Assembly: GCA_000721375.1 (NCBI GenBank)
Contig: JOGW01000001.1
Span: forward strand, 372,001-436,000
DNA: 64,000 bases
Reading direction: 5' to 3'
Source of the DNA: Streptomyces sp. NRRL B-3428
GTDB lineage: Bacteria > Actinomycetota > Actinomycetes > Streptomycetales > Streptomycetaceae
In this document: positions 26,775 to 36,975 of the stretch, piece by piece
How the letters are laid out: every line of letters starts with the position of its first letter
How positions within the stretch are numbered: position 1 is the stretch's first letter
Program-made: the position numbers and the translations under genes
Notes under the pieces: generated by a model
Seen by the model: only the letters and a program-made list of their open reading frames with translations
The model's database searches: none
Told to the model about the DNA's origin: nothing

Positions 26775-27496
26775 CCGACCACCCAGTCCGGCCGTCCCGC
26801 CGCGCCTTCGGTGCCCTGGTCGCGGGCGCCGCCGCGGGCGCGCTGCTGCCCGCCGCCACCGCGTCCGCCCACGGCCGCGGACGGCTCATCGCCCACGACA
26901 ACTTCCGGCACGGCCTTGGCGATTGGGTGGTGGAGCTGGAGAAGGGCGGTTCCGTCGCCGCTTCGCGGGGCGTGCTCGACATCGACGTGCCGGCCGGTGC
27001 CACGGTCTGGTTCAAGCAGCGCCTGACCGGCCCGTACGTCCTGTCGTACACGGCCACACCTGTCTCGGCGGGCGGTGTCAACGACCGTGTTTCCGACCTC
27101 AACAACTTCTGGAACGCCACGGACGTCCGCTCGCCCCACGACCTGTTCGCCACGCAGCGCGGCGGCGCCCTCGCGGAGTACGACCACCTCACGACGTACT
27201 ACGCGGGGTACGGCGCGAACTACAACACCACGACCCGGCTGCGCCGCTACATCGGCGAGAGCGGCGTCCGTCCGCTGGTGTACGACTACACGGAGCCGCT
27301 GCTCACGGCGAACGAGCCCAACCGGGTCCGTATCGTCTCCGACGGCTCGACCGTGCAGTGGTGGAACAACGGCCGGCTCGTCTTCGACTACACGGACCCG
27401 GCCCCGTACACGAGTGGGCACTTCGCGTTCCGCACGACGTGGAGCCACTTCCGGATCACGGACTTCGAGGTGCGCCGCGCGAAGGCCGCGTGCTGA
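26771..27496 (+). CDS. Secreted DUF6250-like jelly-roll protein
   Basis: This 241-residue protein has a twin-arginine signal (PSRRAFGALVAGAAAG) and one beta-sandwich domain with many Trp/Tyr residues (LGDWVVELEKGG, DRVSDLNNFWNATD, VQWWNNGRLVFDYTDP). It resembles the DUF6250 family, found next to polysaccharide-degrading enzymes in bacteria. Such a fold could bind or cleave an acidic polysaccharide, but I cannot identify catalytic residues. It is translationally coupled to the SGNH esterase, which suggests both act on one substrate outside the cell. Confidence 0.65.
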   Translation: MTDHPVRPSRRAFGALVAGAAAGALLPAATASAHGRGRLIAHDNFRHGLGDWVVELEKGGSVAASRGVLDIDVPAGATVWFKQRLTGPYVLSYTATPVSAGGVNDRVSDLNNFWNATDVRSPHDLFATQRGGALAEYDHLTTYYAGYGANYNTTTRLRRYIGESGVRPLVYDYTEPLLTANEPNRVRIVSDGSTVQWWNNGRLVFDYTDPAPYTSGHFAFRTTWSHFRITDFEVRRAKAAC

Positions 27497-27527
27497 GCGG
27501 CCGCGGCTATGGCTACGGCTTGAGTCC

Positions 27528-27890
27528 TCAGCCGCCCAGACCGTGGAAGAACTCGCGCAGGGCCGCGGCCACCAGGTCCGGTTCCTCCCGGGACAGGAAG
27601 TGGCCGCCGGAAGGGAGTTGGCGCCACAGGCGGATACTGATGTACGTGCGGGCCGCGAGCTCGCGCGGCATGTCGAGGTCCGCCAGGCCGACCGCCACGC
27701 CCGCGGGCACCAGTCGAATCCGTCGGCCCAGTAGGTCAGGAGTTCGCGCAGATGGGCGGGGTCGGTTCCGGCGGCCCAGGGTTCGGGGTCGCTGGGGTGG
27801 CCGAAGCGGGTGCGCGAGATCCTCGTCCTGAGGTCGTCGAGCACCGCCTCGGGGACAGCGATCGTGAACGGGCGCGGCCCGGGAATGAGA
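27528..27890 (-). pseudogene. Epoxide hydrolase remnant with internal deletion
   Basis: The front piece (FTIAVPEAVLDDLRTRIS, then LRELLTYWADGFDW; about 27712-27870) matches the N-terminal domain of epoxide hydrolases. It jumps at about 27710 to another frame giving the C-terminal piece VPAGVAVGLADLDMPREL and LPSGGHFLSREEPDLVAA, ending at 27528. Roughly 220 residues including the nucleophile Asp and most of the catalytic fold are missing. No start codon is in frame at the front. Confidence 0.8.
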
Positions 27891-29060
27891 TCACATCCCT
27901 TGCTCGAACAGGTCGGCGGCGCTGAGCGAGGCCGGGTTCGTATGGCCCGACAAGGCGAGTGTGAGGTCGAGTTCGGCGAGCAGGCAGCGGATGACGTGGT
28001 CCACTCCCGCCTGGCCGTCCAGGCCGAGGCCGTACGCGTACGGACGGCCGATCAGGACTGAACGGGCGCCGAGCGCGAGGGCCTTGGCGATGTCGTCCCC
28101 GCTGCGGATGCCGCTGTCGAAGAGCACCGTGAGCCGGTCGCCGACCGCCTCGGCCACCCCCGGCAGGGCGTCGGCGGCGCCGATGGAGCCGGCCACCTGG
28201 CGGCCCCCGTGGTTGGAGACGATCACGCCGTCCATGCCCGCGTCGGCGGCGGCCAGCGCGTCGTCCGGGTGCAGGATCCCCTTGAGGACGATCGGACCGT
28301 CCCAGTGCTCACGCAGGAAGGCCAGGTCGGGCCAGGTCTTCGAAGGGTCCGAGAACATGCCGACGAAGTGCATGACGGCCGCGTTCGGGTCCTCGGCCAC
28401 GGGCTTGGCGAGGCCCGCCTGGAATGCCGGGTCGGTGAAGTAGTTGGCGGTGCCGACCCCGTGGAGGAAGGGGAGGTATGCCTCGTCGAGGTCGCGCGGG
28501 CGCCAGGCCAGCATCGGGGTGTCCAGGGTGACCACGAGGACCGAGAAGCCGGAGGCCTTCGCGCGGCCGAGGAAGCTGAGGGCGACCTCGGGATCCTTCG
28601 GCCAGTACAGCTGGAACCAGCGCTCGGCGTCCCCCATCGCCGCGGCGACCTCCTCCATCGGGGTGCTCGACGCGGAGGACAGGATGTACGGGACTCCGTG
28701 CGCGGCGGCCGCGCGGGCGGCGGCGCACTCGCCGTCCGGGTGCATGATCGACAGGACGCCGACGGGGGCGAGGGCGAGGGGAGCGGGGAGAGAGCGGCCC
28801 AACACCTGTACGGACAGATCGCGTTCGCTCACGTCACGCAGCATGCGCGGCACGATCCGCCGCCGCTCAAGCGCGGCCCGGTTGGCGGCCGCGGTGCTGC
28901 CCGCGCCCGCGCTGCCGGCCACGTATCCGACGGCCCGCGGCGAGAGCCGGTGCTCGGCCAGCTCCTCGAGCCGGGTCAGGTCGGTGGGCAGCCGGGGCGT
29001 CGCTCCCGACATGCCGTTGAGGTAGATCTCGTACTGAAAGTCGGCCCAGCGCTGTCCCAT
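27891..29060 (-). CDS. FMN-dependent alpha-hydroxy-acid oxidase, lactate 2-monooxygenase-like
   Basis: This 389-residue flavoenzyme oxidises a 2-hydroxy acid such as lactate. It has the FMN-binding TIM-barrel segments LALAPVGVLSIMHPDGE, LSSASSTPMEEVA, IVLKGILHPDDALAA (FMN Lys), the active-site VSNHGGRQ (catalytic His and Arg) and the phosphate-binding FDSGIRSGDDIAKAL and GRPYAYGL. Lactate 2-monooxygenase, glycolate oxidase and other 2-hydroxy-acid oxidases share these, so substrate is open. The ATG start has GAGGGG upstream. The epoxide hydrolase remnant directly follows, overlapping its stop. Confidence 0.85.
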   Translation of the reverse strand: MGQRWADFQYEIYLNGMSGATPRLPTDLTRLEELAEHRLSPRAVGYVAGSAGAGSTAAANRAALERRRIVPRMLRDVSERDLSVQVLGRSLPAPLALAPVGVLSIMHPDGECAAARAAAAHGVPYILSSASSTPMEEVAAAMGDAERWFQLYWPKDPEVALSFLGRAKASGFSVLVVTLDTPMLAWRPRDLDEAYLPFLHGVGTANYFTDPAFQAGLAKPVAEDPNAAVMHFVGMFSDPSKTWPDLAFLREHWDGPIVLKGILHPDDALAAADAGMDGVIVSNHGGRQVAGSIGAADALPGVAEAVGDRLTVLFDSGIRSGDDIAKALALGARSVLIGRPYAYGLGLDGQAGVDHVIRCLLAELDLTLALSGHTNPASLSAADLFEQGM

Positions 29061-29174
29061 CGCGGGTCCCCTCCGTCGGCTCGGCGGTGGCGGTGTGCCG
29101 CCAGAGGCCGACCCTAGTCATACGAGGTGACTCGCCGGTAGCAGTCGGGGAGCGCAGAAAGGGACGGGCCGCCG

Positions 29175-30050
29175 TCAGGAGAACCAGTGGCGGTCGAAGT
29201 GGCGGGCCAGGGAGAACGGGACGCGCGGGTCGGTCAGCAGACGGTGCAGACACTCGGAGGCCGAGTCGCCCAGAGGGTCCCACTCGGTGAAGTCGTCCTC
29301 CGTGGCCAGGACCGGCCAGCGGTCCGGATCCGGGTCGTTCATGTGCCAGTAGAACGAGCCGTGTTCGCAGCCGGCCCAGGACAGCAGCACCTTGCCTGGC
29401 TGTTCGGCGCACGCCGCCCGGGCCTGGGCGAGGGTGTTGTGAAAGTGGACTTGCGGCCGGTCGCCATGTGGCTCCGGTGCGTGCACCGAGAGGAAATGGA
29501 CGTGCGGATAGACAGCCGTCGGGTGCGGTACGTCCAGGGAGATCCAGTCGTCGAACTGTCCGGCGCCGAAGATCTCGACGAGCTGCTTGTAGTCGGACGG
29601 CAGCGGCGTTTCGATACGGGTCTCCCACTCGACCCAGTCCACCGGGTGGGTGCGGTCCATGGTCCACCCTGTCAGCTCCACCACTCGTTCCACATATGAG
29701 GCTTCGGGCGCCGTCGGGTCGTAGCGGTCCGTCGGGGTCACGCGCTGGGCCACCGCCACGAAGACCCGGCCGCCCTCCGTCCCGGCGCCGATCCACCGGC
29801 GGCCGTAGGACCAGGCACGCAGCACCTCCGCCTCCATGCCGTCAAGCAGATCGAGCAACGGCGCCCCCGTCCGGTCATCCACCGTCGGATCCGCCTCCCC
29901 GTCGAGGTAGAGCGTGCGCGGCCGGCCGTAGAGGTCGCTCAGAACGTGCACCAAGTCGCTCAGTTCCAGGTCCGGGTCACCGAGGAGCGCCGGCGCGGGC
30001 GGCGTGGACCTCGCCACGTAATGGAGCAGCTCGTCGAGCGAGGGATACAT
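29175..30050 (-). CDS. SMI1/KNR4 (SUKH) family protein
   Basis: This 291-residue protein has a SUKH-type core around residues 140-250: WETRIETPLPSDYKQLVEIFG followed by aromatic-rich strands and ending VLATEDDFTEWDPLGDS. SUKH proteins often act as immunity proteins against secreted toxins, and Streptomyces also has many stand-alone copies. No toxin gene is adjacent. The N-terminal 130 residues are not recognised. It lies downstream of the LuxR/AAA regulator with 127 bp between, including a tandem repeat. Confidence 0.72.
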   Translation of the reverse strand: MYPSLDELLHYVARSTPPAPALLGDPDLELSDLVHVLSDLYGRPRTLYLDGEADPTVDDRTGAPLLDLLDGMEAEVLRAWSYGRRWIGAGTEGGRVFVAVAQRVTPTDRYDPTAPEASYVERVVELTGWTMDRTHPVDWVEWETRIETPLPSDYKQLVEIFGAGQFDDWISLDVPHPTAVYPHVHFLSVHAPEPHGDRPQVHFHNTLAQARAACAEQPGKVLLSWAGCEHGSFYWHMNDPDPDRWPVLATEDDFTEWDPLGDSASECLHRLLTDPRVPFSLARHFDRHWFS

Positions 30051-30130
30051 GGCGGGCGATATCTCCAGGTGGGGAGCGGTGGGCCCGATGAGAGGGACCG
30101 TACGTATTGCTCAGCGCGCGAGCCGCCCGA

Positions 30131-30177
30131 GGTGTCACACCCCGGCCCGCCCCCGGTGTCACACCCCGGCCCGCCCC
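30131..30177. repeat. 24-bp tandem repeat with GGTGTCACACC palindrome
   Basis: Two copies begin at 30131 and 30155. Each opens with GGTGTCACACC, a perfect 11-bp palindrome around a central C, so two identical palindromes are 24 bp apart. They lie directly after the LuxR/AAA stop codon and about 80-125 bp upstream of the SUKH start. Confidence 0.8.
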
Positions 30178-32448
30178 TCAGGAATCCCCGTCCAGCTTGT
30201 CGCCGATCTCCTGGCGGGAGGCGACGGCCAGCTTGGCCAGGATGTGTTCCACATGGACGTCGATGGTGCGCTTGGACAGGACCAGGTGTTCGGCGATCTC
30301 GCGGTTGCTGAGGCCTTGGGCGACCAGTCGGGCGACTTCGAGTTCCCGGGGGGTCAGGGGCTTTGCGGGCTTGCCTGCGGGGAGTTCGGGGACGAGGCCG
30401 CCGCCCGCGGTGGCCCGCTCGATGACTGTGCCGAGCGGATGGGAGGCACCGTCGAGCCATCGGACCGCGAAGCGCTCCTCCTCCAGGGCGTCCCGGAGCT
30501 CGCGTTCGATGACGAGGTGCTGCTGCTCCATCACGGGGTTGCCCATCAGGCGTCCGCCCAGGCGCTGCCACTGGGTGTCCGCCGCGCCGAGGAGCCAGGC
30601 CGCGTAGTCCAGGCGCTTGGAGCGGGCCGATGTCCAGGCGAGCACTTCCAGGTTGAGGGCCGATCCCTGGACATCGTCCATGATGCCGTCGAAGCGCAGG
30701 GAGGCGACGGTGGCCTGCGAAGCGCCCGTGTAGTCCGCGAGTTGGAACCGGGCCAGGCCGAGGACGTAGTCGAAGGCCGCGCGGACCCACCCCGGTTCCA
30801 TTTCGTTCTCGTCCATCCGCCGCAGGCCCGCGTCGCACATCTCCACTGCCGTGCGTGCCTGTCCGCTGAGTGCGTGGAGGAACGCGTGCTGGGCCTCCAG
30901 GAGCAGCGAACCGCTCAGGTCTCCGGCGGTGCGCAGCGCGGGGGCGCCGCGCTCCACCGCGGCGAACGCGGCCTCGACCTTGCCCGCGGCGGCCGCCGCC
31001 ACGTGCATCGCCAGGTTCGCCCGGCCCGTGAGCGCCGGATCGTCGATGGCCTTGGCGATGGCCGTCGCCTCGTCGGCATGACGGTATCCCTCGGGATCGG
31101 CCTGCAACGCGGCCAGATAGGCGTGCGTGGACAGCACCCAGGCACGCTCCGAGGTGCCCGGAGCGAGGTGCTCGGCGATCCGGTGGCACCAGTAGCGGCC
31201 CTCGGTGTTCTTGCCGGCGATGAACCAGTACCTCCACAGGGAACGGGCGATCAGCGCGGCCTGCTGGTAGCGGCCGGCGTCGAGCGCGTTCTCCAGAGCC
31301 GTGCGCAGCTGGCCGTCCTGGTGGCGCAGCACGCTGTGGCGGGCGAACTGGCCGGCGGCGTCGAAGTCCCGGTCGAAGGCGCGGACCAGTTCGGTGTAGT
31401 AGACGCCGTGCGCCTCCCGCAGGGTCTCCACGCTGCCGGCTGACTGCGCCAGCTCGGCGCCGTACTCGCGGATCATGTCCAGCATCCGGTAGCGCTCGCC
31501 GTCCCGGATGAGCACGCTCTTGTCCACCAGGCCGGCCAGGGACTCCACGAGTTCGGCCGGGTCCAGGGGTTCGCCGGCGCAGACGTATTGGACGGCGTCG
31601 AAGTCGAACGGCCCGGAGAACACCGAAAGCCGTTCCCACAGCGTCTGTTCGGCTTCGGTGCACAGTCCGAAGCTCCAGTCGATGGCGGCGCGCAGCGTCT
31701 CGTGCCGTGGCGTGCCGCCGCGCAGCCGCGCAAGCAGCGGTACCCCGTTCGCGAAGTGCTCGATGAGCACGGACAGCGGCAGCGCGCGCAGCCGTACGGC
31801 AGCCAGCTCGATCGCCAGCGGCATCCCGTCCAGGGAGCGGCACAGCCGCGTCGCCTGCTGCCGGGCATCCTCGTCCATCGCGAGACCGGGAACGGCGGCC
31901 TGCGCCCGGCGGACGAACAGCTCCAGAGCGTCGCCGCCGTCCGCCCGTACGGGCAGCGGCTCGACGCTGAAGACATGCTCCCCGGAGACGTTGAGCGACT
32001 GGCGGCTCGTGGCCAGGACCGTGACACCGCCCGCGTGCCGCAGCAGCGCCTGCGCCAGTTCGGCGCAGGCGTCCACCAGGTGCTCACAGGTGTCGAGGAC
32101 AAGGATCGAGTGGCCCGACTGCAGCCGGCGTACGACCGCTTCCAGCGGCGCCACCGCTTCGCCCTGGGCCAGACCGAGCGCGGACGCCACCGTGTGCGGC
32201 AGCAGTCCGGGGTCGGCCAGGGCGGACAGCTCCACCCAGAACGCGTCCTGCCCGCGTGTGTCACGCGAGCGCCGGGCGGCCCGCAGGGCGAGCCGTGTCT
32301 TGCCGACGCCCCCGGGACCGGTGACCGTCACGAGCCGCGACTGGGTCAACGCGCCTTCCAGGGCCACCAGTTCACTGCCGCGGCCCACGAAGTCGGTCGC
32401 CTCCAACGGCAGGCCTCCCATCGGCCCCACACCCGGCTCCTGCGTCAT
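30178..32448 (-). CDS. LuxR-type regulator with AAA/STAND ATPase domain
   Basis: This 756-residue regulator has an N-terminal P-loop ATPase (VTGPGGVGKTRLALRAA; LVLDTCEHLVDACAEL), a winged-helix/TPR-like middle and a C-terminal LuxR helix-turn-helix (LTPRELEVARLVAQGLSNREIAEHLVLS...). It should bind DNA in an ATP-dependent way; the target is unknown. ATG 32448 has AAGGAGTGGCAC directly upstream, a strong ribosome-binding site, so the longer open frame is rejected. An inverted repeat about 100 bp upstream may be its operator. Confidence 0.88.
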   Translation of the reverse strand: MTQEPGVGPMGGLPLEATDFVGRGSELVALEGALTQSRLVTVTGPGGVGKTRLALRAARRSRDTRGQDAFWVELSALADPGLLPHTVASALGLAQGEAVAPLEAVVRRLQSGHSILVLDTCEHLVDACAELAQALLRHAGGVTVLATSRQSLNVSGEHVFSVEPLPVRADGGDALELFVRRAQAAVPGLAMDEDARQQATRLCRSLDGMPLAIELAAVRLRALPLSVLIEHFANGVPLLARLRGGTPRHETLRAAIDWSFGLCTEAEQTLWERLSVFSGPFDFDAVQYVCAGEPLDPAELVESLAGLVDKSVLIRDGERYRMLDMIREYGAELAQSAGSVETLREAHGVYYTELVRAFDRDFDAAGQFARHSVLRHQDGQLRTALENALDAGRYQQAALIARSLWRYWFIAGKNTEGRYWCHRIAEHLAPGTSERAWVLSTHAYLAALQADPEGYRHADEATAIAKAIDDPALTGRANLAMHVAAAAAGKVEAAFAAVERGAPALRTAGDLSGSLLLEAQHAFLHALSGQARTAVEMCDAGLRRMDENEMEPGWVRAAFDYVLGLARFQLADYTGASQATVASLRFDGIMDDVQGSALNLEVLAWTSARSKRLDYAAWLLGAADTQWQRLGGRLMGNPVMEQQHLVIERELRDALEEERFAVRWLDGASHPLGTVIERATAGGGLVPELPAGKPAKPLTPRELEVARLVAQGLSNREIAEHLVLSKRTIDVHVEHILAKLAVASRQEIGDKLDGDS

Positions 32449-32539
32449 GTGCCACTCCTTCGTGGGATCGCACCGGTGCGCGTCGGTGAAGGACCGCGGC
32501 GCGACGCGCTTCAACTGCCCGGTGTCGTCCCCATTTTGG

Positions 32540-32575
32540 ACTCGGATGTACTCGGTCCGCTTGGAACCCGAGTAC
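32540..32575. promoter_or_regulatory. Candidate operator upstream of LuxR/AAA gene
   Basis: GTACTCGG (32548-32555) and CCGAGTAC (32568-32575) are perfect inverted arms with a 12-bp spacer. A third ACTCGG lies at 32540-32545, 10 bp from the one within the first arm. Centres of the arms are 20 bp apart, about two helical turns. Confidence 0.45.
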
Positions 32576-32644
32576 TTGGCCGAGACCCGCACGCCCTCCG
32601 CGCGCCGAGCGCACAACCGCGCGCCGACGGGAGTCCGGACGCAA

Positions 32645-32688
32645 CTGTGGCCCTCACCAGGGGACTTCACCCCCGGTCAGGGCCACAG
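32645..32688 (-). terminator. Terminator after katG
   Basis: A 10-bp outer stem (32645-32654 with 32679-32688) continues inward through two mismatches with ACC/GGT and GGGG/CCCC pairs. It lies about 40 bases past the katG stop. Confidence 0.75.
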
Positions 32689-32728
32689 CGTTCAGTCGAC
32701 TACCGCACCGGCGTACCGGTCAAGCAGC

Positions 32729-34954
<2,226 letters not shown>

Positions 34955-34982
34955 TCAGGCAATGCATCAGGACCGAGGTCTC

Positions 34983-35099
34983 GTACTGCAGCTCAACTGC
35001 GGTTCAGAGCCGCGGTTCTTCTGCGTTGCGCTCTTTGTACTGCATTGAGCTCAATGTCTTGGATCTCGTCGGCCTCGATCCTACAATGGACAGAGTCCA
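34983..35099. promoter_or_regulatory. katG-fur control region: palindromes and promoter
   Basis: GTACTGCA occurs at 34983-34990 and 35037-35044, each followed shortly by GCTCAA. The second lies beside the perfect 14-bp palindrome CATTGAGCTCAATG (35043-35056). TTGGAT (35059-35064) and TACAAT (35082-35087), 17 bp apart, look like a promoter reading into fur. A second palindrome TGGAC-AGA-GTCCA (35087-35099) spans the expected start of transcription. The palindromes are good candidates for Fur-family binding. Confidence 0.55.
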
Positions 35100-35196
35100 A
35101 GTCAAGAAACACGCTAAACCCTGTGCCTGCGAATGTCCCGCCGGCGCCTGCCGACTGTCCTGCCGACCTGGCTGCACCGACTGGGAAGAATGGTGA
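35086..35196 (+). CDS. Possible Cys-rich small ORF upstream of fur
   Basis: ATG 35086 opens a 36-residue frame with six Cys in the pattern CxCxCx4Cx3Cx3C (from AKPCACEC) and a Trp-rich end (DWEEW). Its TGA is followed after only two codons by the fur ATG in the same frame, and fur has a weak ribosome-binding site of its own, so translation may be coupled. Against it, the ATG overlaps the -10 box of the best promoter, so a transcript would need to start further upstream. It could bind metal or report cysteine/redox state, but this is inference. Confidence 0.4.
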   Translation: MDRVQVKKHAKPCACECPAGACRLSCRPGCTDWEEW

Positions 35197-35202
35197 TCCG
35201 AG

Positions 35203-35616
35203 ATGAGCGACCTCCTGGAGCGACTGCGTGGCCGCGGCTGGCGGATGACCTCGCAGCGCCGTGTCGTGGCGGAGGTGCTCGACGGCGACCACGTGCATCT
35301 CACCGCGGACGAGGTGCATGTGCGGGCGGCCGCGAAGCTGCCGGAGATCTCCCGCGCGACCGTCTACAACACGCTCGGCGAGCTGGTCTCGCTCGGTGAG
35401 GTCCTGGAGGTCGCGACCGACGGGCGCGCCAAGCGCTACGACCCGAACGCGCACCGGCCCCACCAGCACCTGGTCTGCTCGGGCTGCGGCGCGATCCGCG
35501 ACGTCCGCCCGCAGGGCGATCCGCTGACGGATCTGCCGGCCGAGGAGCGGTTCGGCTTCAGGGTCGAGGCCGTCGAGGTCACCTATCGCGGGCTGTGCCC
35601 GTCCTGCTCGGCCTGA
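35203..35616 (+). CDS. Fur-family regulator, CatR/PerR-like
   Basis: This 137-residue repressor has the winged-helix segment (GWRMTSQRRVVAEVL; ISRATVYNTLGELVSLG), the metal/His cluster (HRPHQHLVCSGCG) and a C-terminal zinc CPSC pair. Divergence from katG suggests that it senses peroxide through metal-catalysed oxidation and represses katG and itself, as CatR and FurA do in Streptomyces. ATG 35203 fits family length. Only TCCGAG precedes it, so translation may depend on the upstream small frame. Confidence 0.9.
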   Translation: MSDLLERLRGRGWRMTSQRRVVAEVLDGDHVHLTADEVHVRAAAKLPEISRATVYNTLGELVSLGEVLEVATDGRAKRYDPNAHRPHQHLVCSGCGAIRDVRPQGDPLTDLPAEERFGFRVEAVEVTYRGLCPSCSA

Positions 35617-35633
35617 TCAGACGGCCGGGCCGA

Positions 35634-35663
35634 CCGGCGGGCAGGTCCCGCAGGTCCCGCCGG
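35634..35663. terminator. Hairpin between convergent fur and flippase genes
   Basis: CCGGCGGG (35634-35641) pairs with CCCGCCGG (35656-35663) across a 14-nt loop, between two convergent stop codons. Confidence 0.5.
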
Positions 35664-35666
35664 CCC

Positions 35667-36683
35667 CTACAACACCTTGTTCCGTACGAGCACGGAGAGC
35701 ACCACCGCACCCGGTACCAGCGGCAGCCAGCCGCTGATCACGCGATAGCCGATCACCGTGGCCGTGGCGAGGGTCATCGGCGTACCGAAGGCGACCAGCG
35801 TGAACACCAGGGCCGCGTCGACCGGACCGATCCCGCCGGGTGCGGGCACGGCGCCGGCCGTCGCGCTCGCCGCGAGATAGGCGAAGACCAGATGCGTCCA
35901 CGGCAGCGGTACGTGCAGTGAGGCGCCGACCGCTGCGAGGGTCGCCGCCTGGCACAGCGGCAGCGCGACCGCACCGCCCCACAGGGCGAGGACACGGCTC
36001 GGCCTGCCGTGCAGCAGCCGTGCGTCGGTGAGCGCGGTGGACAGGAAGGTCAGGAGCGGGCGGCGCACGGGACGTAGGGTCTTGAAGACCACCACTCCCG
36101 CCACGAGCACCGCGACCACGCACCCGGCTGCGAGGGCCACGGTCTCGCCGTCGGGCAGCAGCCGTCCCACCGGCAGCGTGTCGGGGAACGCTCCCAGGAA
36201 CGCCAGGATGAGGGCGAGCTTCGCCACCGGTTTGACCAGCGAGTACAGCGCGAGGGACGCCGTGGCCCGGGCCAGCGGGATGCCGCGGCCCAGAAGGAAG
36301 CGCAACGTGACGGCGTGCGAGCCGAGCCCGGCCGGCAGCACATGGTTGGCGGCGCCCGCGGCGAGCTGCGAGGCGAGCAACTGGCCCGGTGGCAGGCGCT
36401 CGGGGATCGCGCCCTGGCGGATGAACGAGGCGCTGACACAGCAGAGCCCGGTGAACACCACCCCGATGAGCAGCCACCAGGGATCCGCCGACGCGAGGCG
36501 AGCGGTGCCGTCACGTACCGAGTCCCAGTCGCTTGCCGCCCAGGCCCCGATGAGCACGGCGGGCAGCACGCTGAGGATCAGCCGTAGTTGACGAGAGGTG
36601 AGGGGGAGGCGCTTGAAGCGGCCCGGGGCGGATCCGGGCACACGCAGCTCTTGGAGTCGGAGCGGGGACACGGCGCACGTCAT
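35667..36683 (-). CDS. LPG-synthase-TM/UPF0104-type membrane protein
   Basis: This protein of about 338 residues has seven or eight hydrophobic segments and the family signatures AAGAANHVLPAGLGSHAV near the first third and AVPAPGGIGPVDAALV near the end. The family includes the membrane flippase part of lysylphosphatidylglycerol synthase and related lipid-linked transport proteins; the substrate is unknown. ATG 36683 is tentative: GGAAGG lies too close to it, and a GTG about 40 bases further in (before PGSAPG) is possible. It is divergent from the ion-channel gene. Confidence 0.72.
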   Translation of the reverse strand: MTCAVSPLRLQELRVPGSAPGRFKRLPLTSRQLRLILSVLPAVLIGAWAASDWDSVRDGTARLASADPWWLLIGVVFTGLCCVSASFIRQGAIPERLPPGQLLASQLAAGAANHVLPAGLGSHAVTLRFLLGRGIPLARATASLALYSLVKPVAKLALILAFLGAFPDTLPVGRLLPDGETVALAAGCVVAVLVAGVVVFKTLRPVRRPLLTFLSTALTDARLLHGRPSRVLALWGGAVALPLCQAATLAAVGASLHVPLPWTHLVFAYLAASATAGAVPAPGGIGPVDAALVFTLVAFGTPMTLATATVIGYRVISGWLPLVPGAVVLSVLVRNKVL

Positions 36684-36975
36684 CCTTCCGCGTCGTGCCC
36701 GCTCGGAGAGCAATGCTCAAGTGCGGGCTGGTCGGACACAGAGGTGGGGGGTCGGGGAAAGAGTTCCCGTTTTGAGCTGTTCCCATCCTTGATGACGAAT
36801 CGGTGTCCCGGAGCGGAATGGATGGTTCTGTACAGCGAACGGTCAACTGTCGGACCGGGACCGAGCGTTCATCCGGTCATCCCTGCGGGTGAGACCGGCG
36901 CGGCAGGGCCGGCCCCGTCGTCAAGATCGGCAATCTTCGTTCCGTCACTTCTGTGCCGAACTGCGAAGGAGAACG

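Noticed and set aside
21969..28000. Mobile element as cause of the decayed region
   Set aside because: No transposase, integrase, terminal inverted repeats or target duplications are seen; deletions explain the remnants.
30178..32670. Longer 830-residue version of the LuxR/AAA protein
   Set aside because: ATG 32448 has a strong ribosome-binding site and starts the family N-terminus; the extension would cover the operator-like repeats.
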